A DNA stretch of 64,000 nt from Collimonas rhizosphaerae (GTDB taxonomy: Bacteria; Pseudomonadota; Gammaproteobacteria; Burkholderiales; Burkholderiaceae_D): assembly GCF_038896935.1 (NCBI RefSeq), contig NZ_JBANDC010000005.1, forward strand, positions 186,001 to 250,000. Direction: 5' to 3'. How positions within the stretch are numbered: the first letter of the stretch is position 1; every line of letters begins with the position of its first letter. This document shows, one piece after another, positions 49,233 through 57,679 of this stretch. The notes beneath the pieces are model-generated. The model did no database searches and was not told where the DNA came from. It saw only the letters and a program-made list of their open reading frames with translations. The translations under genes and the position numbers were made by a program.

Positions 49233-51364
49233 AGGACACGCTCTTGGATCAGACCCTGCTGATTGAAATTTTCACGGAAGAACTGCCGCCGAAAGCACTG
49301 GCGAAACTTGGCGATGCTTTTGCCAACGGCATTTTCAATGGCTTGAAAACACGCGACTTCCTCAATGACAGCGCGGTCGCCACCGCATTCGCCACGCCAC
49401 GCCGGCTGGCAGTGTCGATCAGCCATGTGCGCGCCACCTCGCTCGATAAAACCATGCGCGAAAAAGTGCTGCCGGTGTCGGTGGCGCTGGACGCCGATGG
49501 CCGCGCAACCGCGCCGCTGGTCAAGAAGCTGTCCGCATTGGCTGCGCAATGCGGACAAGCGGTGATTACCCCGGCCGAACTGGAGCGCGCGCCTGACGGC
49601 AAGGCCGAAAGCTTTTTCTACAGCTACACCGCCAAAGGCGTGGCGCTGGCGGCCGGCTTGCAAGCCGTGCTGGAAGACACGGTAGCCAAGCTGCCGATCC
49701 CGAAAGTGATGAGTTACCAGCGCCAGCACGGCCATGCGGCCGGCCACACCGTACGCTTCGTACGGCCGGCGCACAGCCTGGTGGCGCTGCATGGCGCACA
49801 GGTATTGCCGCTGACCTTGCTCGGCCTCGATGCTGGCCGCCAGACCGAAGGCCATCGTTTCCTGTCGCCAGGCCGCATCAAGCTGGCCGACGCCGACAGC
49901 TACGCGGCGACGCTGGCCGAACAAGGCAAAGTCATCGCCAGCTTCGGCGAACGCAAGGAAAAAATCCGCAAGGACCTGCTCGAAGGGGCGGCAAAATCTG
50001 CGGCCGACGACCAGGTGCTGATGCCTGAAGCGCTGCTGGACGAAGTCACGGCGCTGGTTGAATGGCCAGTGGTGTATGCCTGCAAATTCGAAGACGAATT
50101 CCTCAGCGTTCCCCAGGAATGCCTGATCCTGACGATGCAGACCAACCAGAAATATTTTGCCCTGACCGACAGCGCCGGCAAACTGCGTTCGCGTTTCCTG
50201 ATCGTCTCCAACCTGCAGACCAGCGAACCGCATTACATCATCGAAGGCAACGAGCGCGTGGTGCGCCCGCGCCTGTCCGACGCCAAGTTCTTCTTCGAAC
50301 AGGACCAGAAAAAGAAACTGGCCGAGCGCGTGCCTCTGCTGGCCAATGTGGTCTATCACAACAAGCTCGGCAACCAGTTGCAGCGGACGGAGCGGGTCAA
50401 GACCCTGGCCGCGGCGATCGCCGGCCTGCTGGGCAGCGACGCCGCATCGGCCGAACGTGCAGCGTTGCTGGCCAAGGCCGACCTGCTGACCGACATGGTG
50501 GGTGAGTTCCCTGAACTGCAAGGCATCATGGGCAACTACTACGCGCGCCATGACGGCGAAGCGGACGATGTCGCCCTCGCCATTTCGGAACACTACCAGC
50601 CGCGCTTTGCCGGCGACACCTTGCCGACCACCGACACCAGCATCGCGGTAGCGCTGGCCGACAAACTGGAAACCCTGGTCGGCATCTGGGGCATCGGCCT
50701 GCAGCCGACCGGCGACAAGGATCCGTTTGCCCTGCGCCGCCATGCATTGGGCATCCTGCGCATGCTGCTGGAAAAACGCCTGCCGATCTCGCTCACGCAA
50801 TTGCTGGGCAATGCGGCGCAGCAGTTCACCGGCAACCCCAATTTCAAGGATCCGGGCAGCGACGTGCTGCCGTTCCTGTACGACCGCCTGCGCGGCCTGC
50901 TGCGCGAACGCGGTTATGCGCAGAACGAAATCGAAGCGGTGGTGGCGCAGCAGCCGGAGCGGCTCGACAACATCATCGAACGCCTGGATGCGGTGCAAGC
51001 GTTTGCCGCCTTGCCCGAAGCGGAAGCGCTGGCCGCGGCCAACAAACGCATCACCAACATCCTGAAAAAGACCGAAGGCGTCGGCAGCACGGTGCAGCAA
51101 GACCTGCTGCGCGACAGCGCCGAACAATCGCTGTTCGCAGCGATGAATGCACTCAAGCCCGAGGTCGACGCTGCTTTTGCCAAAGGCGATTTCAGCACTG
51201 CCTTGAAAGCATTGGCGCGGCTGCGGGAAAACGTCGACGGCTTCTTCAACGACGTGATGGTGATGGCTGAGGATGCGCAATTGCGCAACAACCGCCTGGC
51301 GCTGCTGGCCAACCTGCACGTGATGCTGAACCAGGTTGCCGACATTTCCAAACTAGCGGCCTAA
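49229..51364 (+). CDS. glyS: Glycyl-tRNA synthetase beta subunit
   Basis: 711 residues, normal length. LLIEIFTEELPPKAL opens it; RLSDAKFFFEQDQKKKL, GDKDPFALRRHALGILRMLL and the C-terminal DALR-like anticodon domain (FFNDVMVMAEDAQLRNNRLA) are standard. Translationally coupled to glyQ. Confidence 0.95.
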   Translation: MKDTLLDQTLLIEIFTEELPPKALAKLGDAFANGIFNGLKTRDFLNDSAVATAFATPRRLAVSISHVRATSLDKTMREKVLPVSVALDADGRATAPLVKKLSALAAQCGQAVITPAELERAPDGKAESFFYSYTAKGVALAAGLQAVLEDTVAKLPIPKVMSYQRQHGHAAGHTVRFVRPAHSLVALHGAQVLPLTLLGLDAGRQTEGHRFLSPGRIKLADADSYAATLAEQGKVIASFGERKEKIRKDLLEGAAKSAADDQVLMPEALLDEVTALVEWPVVYACKFEDEFLSVPQECLILTMQTNQKYFALTDSAGKLRSRFLIVSNLQTSEPHYIIEGNERVVRPRLSDAKFFFEQDQKKKLAERVPLLANVVYHNKLGNQLQRTERVKTLAAAIAGLLGSDAASAERAALLAKADLLTDMVGEFPELQGIMGNYYARHDGEADDVALAISEHYQPRFAGDTLPTTDTSIAVALADKLETLVGIWGIGLQPTGDKDPFALRRHALGILRMLLEKRLPISLTQLLGNAAQQFTGNPNFKDPGSDVLPFLYDRLRGLLRERGYAQNEIEAVVAQQPERLDNIIERLDAVQAFAALPEAEALAAANKRITNILKKTEGVGSTVQQDLLRDSAEQSLFAAMNALKPEVDAAFAKGDFSTALKALARLRENVDGFFNDVMVMAEDAQLRNNRLALLANLHVMLNQVADISKLAA

Positions 51365-51377
51365 GCGCCAGGTAGCC

Positions 51378-51935
51378 ATGAAACTCATCATCCTCGACCG
51401 CGACGGCGTCATCAACCAGGATTCGGACGCCTTCATCAAATCGCCCGACGAATGGATTCCGATCAAGGGTTCGCTGGAAGCGATAGCACGCCTGAACCAG
51501 GCAGGCTATCGGGTCGTGGTGGCGACCAACCAGTCGGGTATCGCGCGCGGCTTGTTCGACATGCCGACGCTGATGGCGATCCATCAGAAAATGCATGAAG
51601 CGGCGCAGCTGGTCGGCGCCGAAATCGACGCCATCTTTTTTTGCCCGCATGCCGCCGACGACAACTGCGATTGCCGCAAGCCCAAGCCCGGCATGTTCCA
51701 CGACATCGGCAAACGCTTCGAGATCAGCCTGCGCGGCGGCGTGGCGACGGTAGGCGACTCGTTGCGCGACTTGCAGGCAGGCTTCGTTGCCGGCTGCGCG
51801 CCTTACCTGGTGCTTACCGGCAAAGGCGAGAAGACGCGCGACAAAGGCGGCCTGCCGCCCGGCACCCTGGTTTTTCCTGACCTGGCGGCAGTGGTTGAAT
51901 TCCTGTTGAAGAAACCGGTGGAGCTGTCAGTCTGA
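51378..51935 (+). CDS. gmhB: D-glycero-beta-D-manno-heptose-1,7-bisphosphatase
   Basis: 185 residues. HAD motif LDRDGVIN at the N-terminus, motif II VVATNQSGIARG, a zinc site in FCPHAADDNCDCRKPKPGM, and GDSLRDLQAG. It dephosphorylates the heptose bisphosphate in LPS inner-core synthesis. Thirteen bases after glyS. Confidence 0.9.
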   Translation: MKLIILDRDGVINQDSDAFIKSPDEWIPIKGSLEAIARLNQAGYRVVVATNQSGIARGLFDMPTLMAIHQKMHEAAQLVGAEIDAIFFCPHAADDNCDCRKPKPGMFHDIGKRFEISLRGGVATVGDSLRDLQAGFVAGCAPYLVLTGKGEKTRDKGGLPPGTLVFPDLAAVVEFLLKKPVELSV

Positions 51936-51997
51936 CTGGCGGATGGCCCGGCCCCGTAAAAAGATCGCTTGTTTAGAAAAAAATACCTGGAGTCTGC

Positions 51998-52741
51998 ATG
52001 TTGCGTTTTTCCCTGTTTTTACGTTCCCTTCTGTTCTTCCTGCTGATGACTGTCCTGACCGTGGTCTGGTCCATGGCTTGCATCCTGTTCGCCCCCTTTC
52101 CTTACGCCCGGCGCTACTACCTGACCGCGCGCTGGAATGTCATGGTGATCTGGATGGCCAAGGTCATTTGCGGCATCCGCTACCAGGTCAAGGGCTTTGA
52201 AAATTTCCCCGATGCGCCGGCAGTCGTGCTGAGCAAGCACCAATCGGCCTGGGAAACGATTTTCCTGCTGCAGATGACGCCGCGCCCGCTGGTGTTCGTG
52301 TTCAAGAAATCGCTGACCTATATTCCGTTTTTCGGCTGGGGCATCGCCCTGCTGCGCATGATTCCTATCGATCGCAGCAAAGGCCGCGACGCCTTCGCCC
52401 AGGTGGTGGTGCAAGGACGCAAGCGGCTGGCAGACGGCCAGTGGATCATCATGTTCCCGGAAGGCACGCGGATTCCGGTCGGTGAGACCGGCAAATACAA
52501 GAACGGCGGCAGCCGCCTGGCAGTGGAAACCAACACCGTGGTGGTGCCGATCGCGCACAACGCCGGCGAGTGCTGGCCGAAGAATTCCTTCATCAAGAAA
52601 CCGGGGCTGATCACCGTCTCCATCGGCAAGCCGATTGCTCCGGAAGGCATGGATAGCAGCGAGCTGATGGCGAAAGTCGAAAATTGGATAGAATCTGAAA
52701 TGCGCGTGATTTCACCGCATGTTTATTCCAGGCAGCAATAA
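51998..52741 (+). CDS. plsC: 1-acylglycerol-3-phosphate acyltransferase
   Basis: 247 residues. N-terminal helix (LFFLLMTVLTVVWSMACILF), catalytic KHQSAWET, which is an H-x4-E variant of the usual H-x4-D, and FPEGTRIPVG substrate motif. Converts lysophosphatidic acid to phosphatidic acid at the inner membrane. Confidence 0.9.
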   Translation: MLRFSLFLRSLLFFLLMTVLTVVWSMACILFAPFPYARRYYLTARWNVMVIWMAKVICGIRYQVKGFENFPDAPAVVLSKHQSAWETIFLLQMTPRPLVFVFKKSLTYIPFFGWGIALLRMIPIDRSKGRDAFAQVVVQGRKRLADGQWIIMFPEGTRIPVGETGKYKNGGSRLAVETNTVVVPIAHNAGECWPKNSFIKKPGLITVSIGKPIAPEGMDSSELMAKVENWIESEMRVISPHVYSRQQ

Positions 52742-52761
52742 CCCCTCCAGTTTGGACACCA

Positions 52762-53697
52762 TTGAAATTATTGCATCAAAAGCCAGCAAAGCCGCGCTTG
52801 GGACCGCATGGTCGGCCCCAGGGCAAGGCACAGCAGCAGCAAGCGCTGCAACTGGATTTGTTTGCCGATGACCTGGCCGCCAGCACGCTGCCCGTTGCGC
52901 CGCCGCCGGCCGGCCCGCTGCCAAGGCCAAAGCCGCTGGCCCCGGCGCCTGAGGAACCGACCGCGCTGGCGCCAGGCAAGCGCCGCCTGCGCTTTGGCGA
53001 GCATGTGCTCGACTACACCCTGCTACGCTCCAAACGGCGCTCTATCGGCTTCCTGATCAGCGACGACGGCCTGCGCGTCACCGCCCCCAAGTGGGTGACC
53101 CTGGGCGATATCGAAACCGCCATCCGTGAAAAGAAACGTTGGATTTTTACCAAGCTGAGCGAATACCGCGACCGTTCGACACGCCGCATGCAGCCGCAAA
53201 TGCAATGGCGCGACGGCGAGACCCTGCCCTACATGGGGCGCAGCATCACTCTGCGCATCCACGCCACCCAGAAGGCCGGCATCCACTTTGACGATGCCAG
53301 CGGCCAGCTGATCGTCTGCCTGCCGGCCGACGCCGGCGAGCAGCAGCTCAAGGACCGCGTGCTGGGCTGGCTGCAGCTCGAAGCCAAGCGCGTATTCGCC
53401 GAACGCCTGCCGATCTATGCCGAAAAACTCGGCGTCACCTACCAGTCGTTTGCGCTGTCGTCGGCGACCACCCAGTGGGGCTCCTGCACTTCGGAAGGCA
53501 AGATCCGGCTGAACTGGCGGCTGATGCATTTTGCGCTGCCGCTGATTGATTATGTGATTGCGCATGAGCTCTCGCATTTGCGCGAGATGAACCACAGCCC
53601 GCGTTTCTGGGCCACGGTGCAATCGATTTTTCCCGAATTTGAAACGGCCAGGAAAACCCTGCGCGACAGCGCCCAGGAAACCTTGCCGGTTTTCTAG
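52762..53697 (+). CDS. YgjP-like (DUF45) zinc metallopeptidase
   Basis: 311 residues with a TTG start. A Pro/Ala-rich N-terminal 70 residues is followed by the DUF45 domain: RSKRRSIGFLISDDGLRVTA, LSSATTQWGSCTSEGKIRLN and the zinc motif HELSHLREMNHSPRFW (H-E-x-x-H plus distal H). Predicted cytoplasmic metallopeptidase; substrate unknown. The N-terminal extension is longer than in most family members. Confidence 0.85.
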   Translation: MKLLHQKPAKPRLGPHGRPQGKAQQQQALQLDLFADDLAASTLPVAPPPAGPLPRPKPLAPAPEEPTALAPGKRRLRFGEHVLDYTLLRSKRRSIGFLISDDGLRVTAPKWVTLGDIETAIREKKRWIFTKLSEYRDRSTRRMQPQMQWRDGETLPYMGRSITLRIHATQKAGIHFDDASGQLIVCLPADAGEQQLKDRVLGWLQLEAKRVFAERLPIYAEKLGVTYQSFALSSATTQWGSCTSEGKIRLNWRLMHFALPLIDYVIAHELSHLREMNHSPRFWATVQSIFPEFETARKTLRDSAQETLPVF

Positions 53698-53717
53698 GGC
53701 AAGCGCTGCCCGATTTG

Positions 53718-53744
53718 TTGCGCCGATTTAAAATATCGGCGCAA
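53718..53744. terminator. Perfect 10-base-pair hairpin before gloA
   Basis: TTGCGCCGAT pairs exactly with ATCGGCGCAA around seven bases (TTAAAAT). No U-run follows, so it could be a terminator or an mRNA element. Confidence 0.5.
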
Positions 53745-53784
53745 GCCTGAGCAACATCTCTCATCCCAACCATCGAGAACAACC

Positions 53785-54195
53785 ATGCGAATCCTCCATA
53801 CCATGCTGCGCGTCGGCAACCTGCAACGTTCCATCGATTTTTACACCAAGGTGCTGGGCATGAAACTGCTGCGCACCAACGACAATCCCGAGTACAAATA
53901 CACGCTGGCGTTCGTCGGCTACGGCAGCAATCCCGACCACGCCGAACTGGAGCTGACCTATAACTACGGCGTCGACAGCTACGACCAGGGCACGGCGTTC
54001 GGGCACCTGGCGGTGGCGGTGGAAGATGCCTACAAAGCCTGTGCCGACGTCAAGGCGCAAGGCGGCAACGTGACGCGGGAAGCAGGACCGGTGAAGGGAG
54101 GCAGTACCGTCATCGCCTTTGTGCAGGATCCCGACGGCTATAAAATTGAACTGATCGAACGCAAGGACGGCGTTTCCGCCGGCGCCGCTTTATAG
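53785..54195 (+). CDS. gloA: Lactoylglutathione lyase (glyoxalase I)
   Basis: 136 residues. Metal ligands H5, E56, H74 and E122 are in place (HTMLRVGNL, ELEL, GHLAVAV, IELIER). Converts the methylglyoxal-glutathione hemithioacetal to lactoylglutathione. Typical length for the nickel-dependent class. Confidence 0.95.
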   Translation: MRILHTMLRVGNLQRSIDFYTKVLGMKLLRTNDNPEYKYTLAFVGYGSNPDHAELELTYNYGVDSYDQGTAFGHLAVAVEDAYKACADVKAQGGNVTREAGPVKGGSTVIAFVQDPDGYKIELIERKDGVSAGAAL

Positions 54196-54289
54196 ACCGA
54201 GCGACACAAAAGATAAGGCCGCGGCGAATCCGGCCAAATTGCATCGATGTTCCTTCGTTCAAGGCTGAAGGAAGGAACAGCCAGGAAAA

Positions 54290-55063
54290 TCAGGGCAGGC
54301 GGTTCGCCAGCGCCACGAACAATTCCATCGACACGGTTTCAGGCCGCGCCTGCGGATTGACGCCCGCATCGATCAAGTCATTTTCGGTAAACATGCCGGC
54401 CAGGCAGTTCCTGATCACCTTGCGTCTTTGCGTGAACGCCTTGAGTACGACATCTTCCAGTTTTTTCTGGTCGCAAGCCAGGGGCTGGGCAATCGGAATC
54501 ATGCGCACGATGGCCGACTCCACTTTCGGCGGCGGGTCGAATGCAGTCGGCGGCACGATAAACATCAGCTGCATGTCGTAGCGCCATTGCAGCATCACCG
54601 ACAGGCGGCCGAACGCCTTGCTGCCAGGCGTAGCGACCATGCGCTCCACCACTTCCTTTTGCAGCATGAAATGCTGGTCCTGCACCTGCGGCGCGATCTG
54701 CGCCAGATGGAACAGCAATGGGCTGGAAATGTTGTAGGGAAGATTGCCGACCACGCGCAACTTGCGGCCGCCAGCCAAGGGGATGCTGCTGAAATCGAAT
54801 TTCAGCGCATCGGCGGAATGCACATGCAAGCGGGCCGGATCAAAATTCTTTTGCAGCCGCGCCACCAGGTCGCGGTCAAGTTCGACCACATGCAATTGCC
54901 GCAGCGATTCCAGCAGCAAACGTGTCATGGCGGCCAGGCCCGGTCCGATTTCGACCATATCGTCGTCGGCTTGCGGATCTATCGCGCTGATGATGTTGTA
55001 CAGCACGGTGTCGTCGGTCAGGAAATTCTGGCCGAAGCGCTTGCGGGGAATGTGGTTCTTCAT
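54290..55063 (-). CDS. rsmA: 16S rRNA dimethyladenosine transferase
   Basis: 257 residues. IPRKRFGQNFLTDD N-terminus, SAM motif GPGLAAMTRLLLE, D in HVHSADALKFD and catalytic GNLPYNISSPLLF. Dimethylates A1518 and A1519. Downstream of pdxA, surA and lptD on the same strand, as in most proteobacteria. Confidence 0.95.
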   Translation of the reverse strand: MKNHIPRKRFGQNFLTDDTVLYNIISAIDPQADDDMVEIGPGLAAMTRLLLESLRQLHVVELDRDLVARLQKNFDPARLHVHSADALKFDFSSIPLAGGRKLRVVGNLPYNISSPLLFHLAQIAPQVQDQHFMLQKEVVERMVATPGSKAFGRLSVMLQWRYDMQLMFIVPPTAFDPPPKVESAIVRMIPIAQPLACDQKKLEDVVLKAFTQRRKVIRNCLAGMFTENDLIDAGVNPQARPETVSMELFVALANRLP

Positions 55064-55136
55064 ATTTTTCTTTATTTACGAGGCGGACAGGCTGCAACCA
55101 TGGCCGGGCGTTCAAGAGCCGGCCCAAGGCAACCGC

Positions 55137-56213
55137 TTACTCTTTCCTCAATTGACTCAGCCGCACCATCTGCGCCGCAACGTTCAGCGCCGCCAGCATG
55201 CTGCCATGGTCGGCCCGGCCCAGGCCGGCAGCGGCGAGATCGAGCGCAGTGCCATGATCCACCGAAGTGCGGATGAACGGCAAGCCCAGCGTGATGTTGA
55301 TGCCGTGTCCAAAGCTGGCATATTTCAATACCGGCAAACCCTGGTCGTGATACATCGCCAATACGCAATCGGCACCTTCCAGGTATTTTTGCTGGAACAG
55401 CGTATCGGCCGGATAAGGGCCGCTGACGGCAATGCCGCGCGCCTTGGCCGCTTGCAGCGCCGGCGTGATGATATCGATTTCTTCGCGCCCCAGGTAACCG
55501 CCTTCGCCAGCATGCGGATTCAAACCCGTCACCAGGATGCGCGGCTGCGCCAGGCCGAATTTTTTCTGCAGATCGGCATGCAGGATATCGATGGTGCGGC
55601 TCAGGCTGTCAAAGGTGAGCGCTGCGGCGACATCTTTCAGCGCCAGGTGGGTGGTCGCCAGCGCTACCCGCAGCGGCGGCGTGGTCCGGTCCGTGGCCAG
55701 CATCATCACCACCTGTGCGGTCGCGCTTTTTTCGGCAAGGTATTCGGTATGGCCGGTAAATGGCACCCCGGCGTCATTGATCGTGCTTTTTTGCAGGGGC
55801 GCGGTGACCATGCCGTCGAATATCCCCTGCTGTGCGCCGCTGATCGCAATATCCAGCGTACGCAGCACGGCCCGACCGTTGCGCGCGTCCAGCTGGCCCG
55901 GCTGCACGTGGGCATCCAGGGGACAGTCGATCACGGCAATCTGGCCATGGGGGAAATTCGGCAGGCCGCTGTTGCGCAAGGCGTGCTGCGACAACGCTAC
56001 GAGCCGGATCTGCGGATCGATCTCGGCGGCGACCATCGCCAGGAAAGCGGCGTCGCCAATCAGTACGCTGTTGATTTCGGCGCGCAGCTGCCAGGCGGCC
56101 TTGATCGCGACTTCGGGACCAATGCCGGCCGGCTCGCCGCAAGTGACGGCCAATATCGGCCTTGGCGATGTAAGCGGAGTTGCAGCCGCTTGCGCGGCCG
56201 GCTGATCAGACAT
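55137..56213 (-). CDS. pdxA: 4-hydroxythreonine-4-phosphate dehydrogenase
   Basis: 358 residues. TCGEPAGIGPEVAIKAAWQL near the N-terminus, GHTEYLAEKSA metal histidine, LNPHAGEGGYLGREEIDIIT and MYHDQGLPVLKYASF. Part of the deoxyxylulose-5-phosphate-dependent pathway for pyridoxal phosphate. Confidence 0.95.
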   Translation of the reverse strand: MSDQPAAQAAATPLTSPRPILAVTCGEPAGIGPEVAIKAAWQLRAEINSVLIGDAAFLAMVAAEIDPQIRLVALSQHALRNSGLPNFPHGQIAVIDCPLDAHVQPGQLDARNGRAVLRTLDIAISGAQQGIFDGMVTAPLQKSTINDAGVPFTGHTEYLAEKSATAQVVMMLATDRTTPPLRVALATTHLALKDVAAALTFDSLSRTIDILHADLQKKFGLAQPRILVTGLNPHAGEGGYLGREEIDIITPALQAAKARGIAVSGPYPADTLFQQKYLEGADCVLAMYHDQGLPVLKYASFGHGINITLGLPFIRTSVDHGTALDLAAAGLGRADHGSMLAALNVAAQMVRLSQLRKE

Positions 56214-56246
56214 GCGCTACCCTCAAGGCTGGCTGGTACACAGCAA

Positions 56247-57662
56247 TCAACGGTCGTCGTTACGGTATTCGACGTAAGTGCGGTCACGCAATTGGCGCAG
56301 CCACTCGTTCGCGGCTTCTTCCGTCTTGCGTTCACGAATCGCCATCCGTGCTGCCAGGCGCTGGCGTTCCTTGGATACGTCGTTGGCCTTGCGCTCCACC
56401 ACCTGGATCAGGTGATAGCCGAACGGCGATTCGACCGGATCGCTGACCTGGCCCGGCTTCAAGCCATCCATCGCGCGTTCGAATTCCGGCACGGTGTCGC
56501 CGGGGTAAACCCAGCCGAGGTCGCCGCCCTTGGAAGCCGACAAATCGTTCGAATACAGTTTGGCCAGCTCTTCAAACGTCGCAGCCTTGTTGTCGATGCG
56601 CTCTTTCAGGTCGACCAGGCGGCGGCGTGCTTCTGCCGCCGTCACGGTTGGCGTCACCTTGATCAGGATATGCCGCACATGGGTTTGCTGGACCGGCGCC
56701 GCGGCAGTATCGGCGGCTGCCGCAGCTGCGCGCTTGTTCACCAGCTTGATGATATGAAAGCCGTTGGCGCTTTTCAGGATGCTCGATACCTGTCCCGGAT
56801 TCAGATTCGCGACGGCTTCCACAAACAGCGCCGGCAGGCGGTCTTGCGGACGCCAGCCCATGTCGCCGCCGGTCAGGGCGTCGCTGGCATCGGAATAAGC
56901 GGCAGCGACAGCGGCGAAGTTGCCGCCCGACTTGATTTGCTGCATGGCTTCTTCAGCCCGCTTGGCGCGCTGTGCAATCTGTTCGGCCGACGCATTCTCC
57001 GGCACCCGGACCAGGATCTGCGCCAGGTCGAGTTCCTGGGCGGTTTGCTTGTTGCTGCTTTCAGCGGCGAGGTAGTTGTCGACTTCCGATTCGGAAATCT
57101 GGATCTTGTTGTCGACTTCACGTTCGCGCAGCCGCTGCAATAACATTTCCTGGCGAATTTCTTCGCGGAAAGATGCATAAGGAATCTTGTCCTGCGCCAG
57201 CTGCTTCTGGAAATCCGCCATCGACAATTTGTTCTGCTCGGCGATCCGGCTGATCGCCCGGTCCAGCATGACGTCGTCCACCGACAAGCCATTTTCTTTC
57301 GCCAGCTGCGTTTCGGCGCGCTCAAGGATCATGCGTTCCAGCAATTGTTTTTGCAGCTCGGCAACCGGCGGCAATTCGATATTCTGGGCGCGCATGCGCT
57401 GCACCACGTCGCTCATGCGTTTCGCCAATTCCTGCTGGGTAATCACGTCCGTGTTCACCACCGCGACGATAGCGTCCACGGTCTGCGGATTTGCCTTGGC
57501 CGCTGCTGGCTTGGCAGCCGGCGCCGTAGTTGGCGCAACCGCCGGCGGCGTCGTCGATGCGGCTTGGGCCAAGGCGCCGCCGGCAGTAACGGACAACAGC
57601 GAGAATGCCATTGCAGCGAGTTGGATTTGATTGGTTTTACGCATAATTGGAAAAACGTTCAT
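56247..57662 (-). CDS. surA: Periplasmic chaperone and peptidyl-prolyl isomerase SurA
   Basis: 471 residues from ATG 57662; Met at 57644 is equally possible. Signal peptide ending ALAQA, an Ala/Pro-rich linker, the N-terminal chaperone helices (about 50-180), then two parvulin domains (LAQILVRVPENASAEQIAQR and HVRHILIKVTPTVTAAEARR, each ending in a GDLGW or GGDMGW segment). Needed to fold outer-membrane proteins such as LptD encoded just upstream. Confidence 0.95.
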   Translation of the reverse strand: MNVFPIMRKTNQIQLAAMAFSLLSVTAGGALAQAASTTPPAVAPTTAPAAKPAAAKANPQTVDAIVAVVNTDVITQQELAKRMSDVVQRMRAQNIELPPVAELQKQLLERMILERAETQLAKENGLSVDDVMLDRAISRIAEQNKLSMADFQKQLAQDKIPYASFREEIRQEMLLQRLREREVDNKIQISESEVDNYLAAESSNKQTAQELDLAQILVRVPENASAEQIAQRAKRAEEAMQQIKSGGNFAAVAAAYSDASDALTGGDMGWRPQDRLPALFVEAVANLNPGQVSSILKSANGFHIIKLVNKRAAAAAADTAAAPVQQTHVRHILIKVTPTVTAAEARRRLVDLKERIDNKAATFEELAKLYSNDLSASKGGDLGWVYPGDTVPEFERAMDGLKPGQVSDPVESPFGYHLIQVVERKANDVSKERQRLAARMAIRERKTEEAANEWLRQLRDRTYVEYRNDDR

Positions 57663-57679
57663 AAGTAAAAATGACGGAT

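Noticed and set aside
49103..51319. 738-residue minus-strand frame opposite glyS
   Set aside because: Antisense shadow of glyS; no family features.
54744..57143. 799-residue plus-strand frame opposite rsmA, pdxA and surA
   Set aside because: Crosses three well-identified genes on the other strand and has basic, low-complexity composition.
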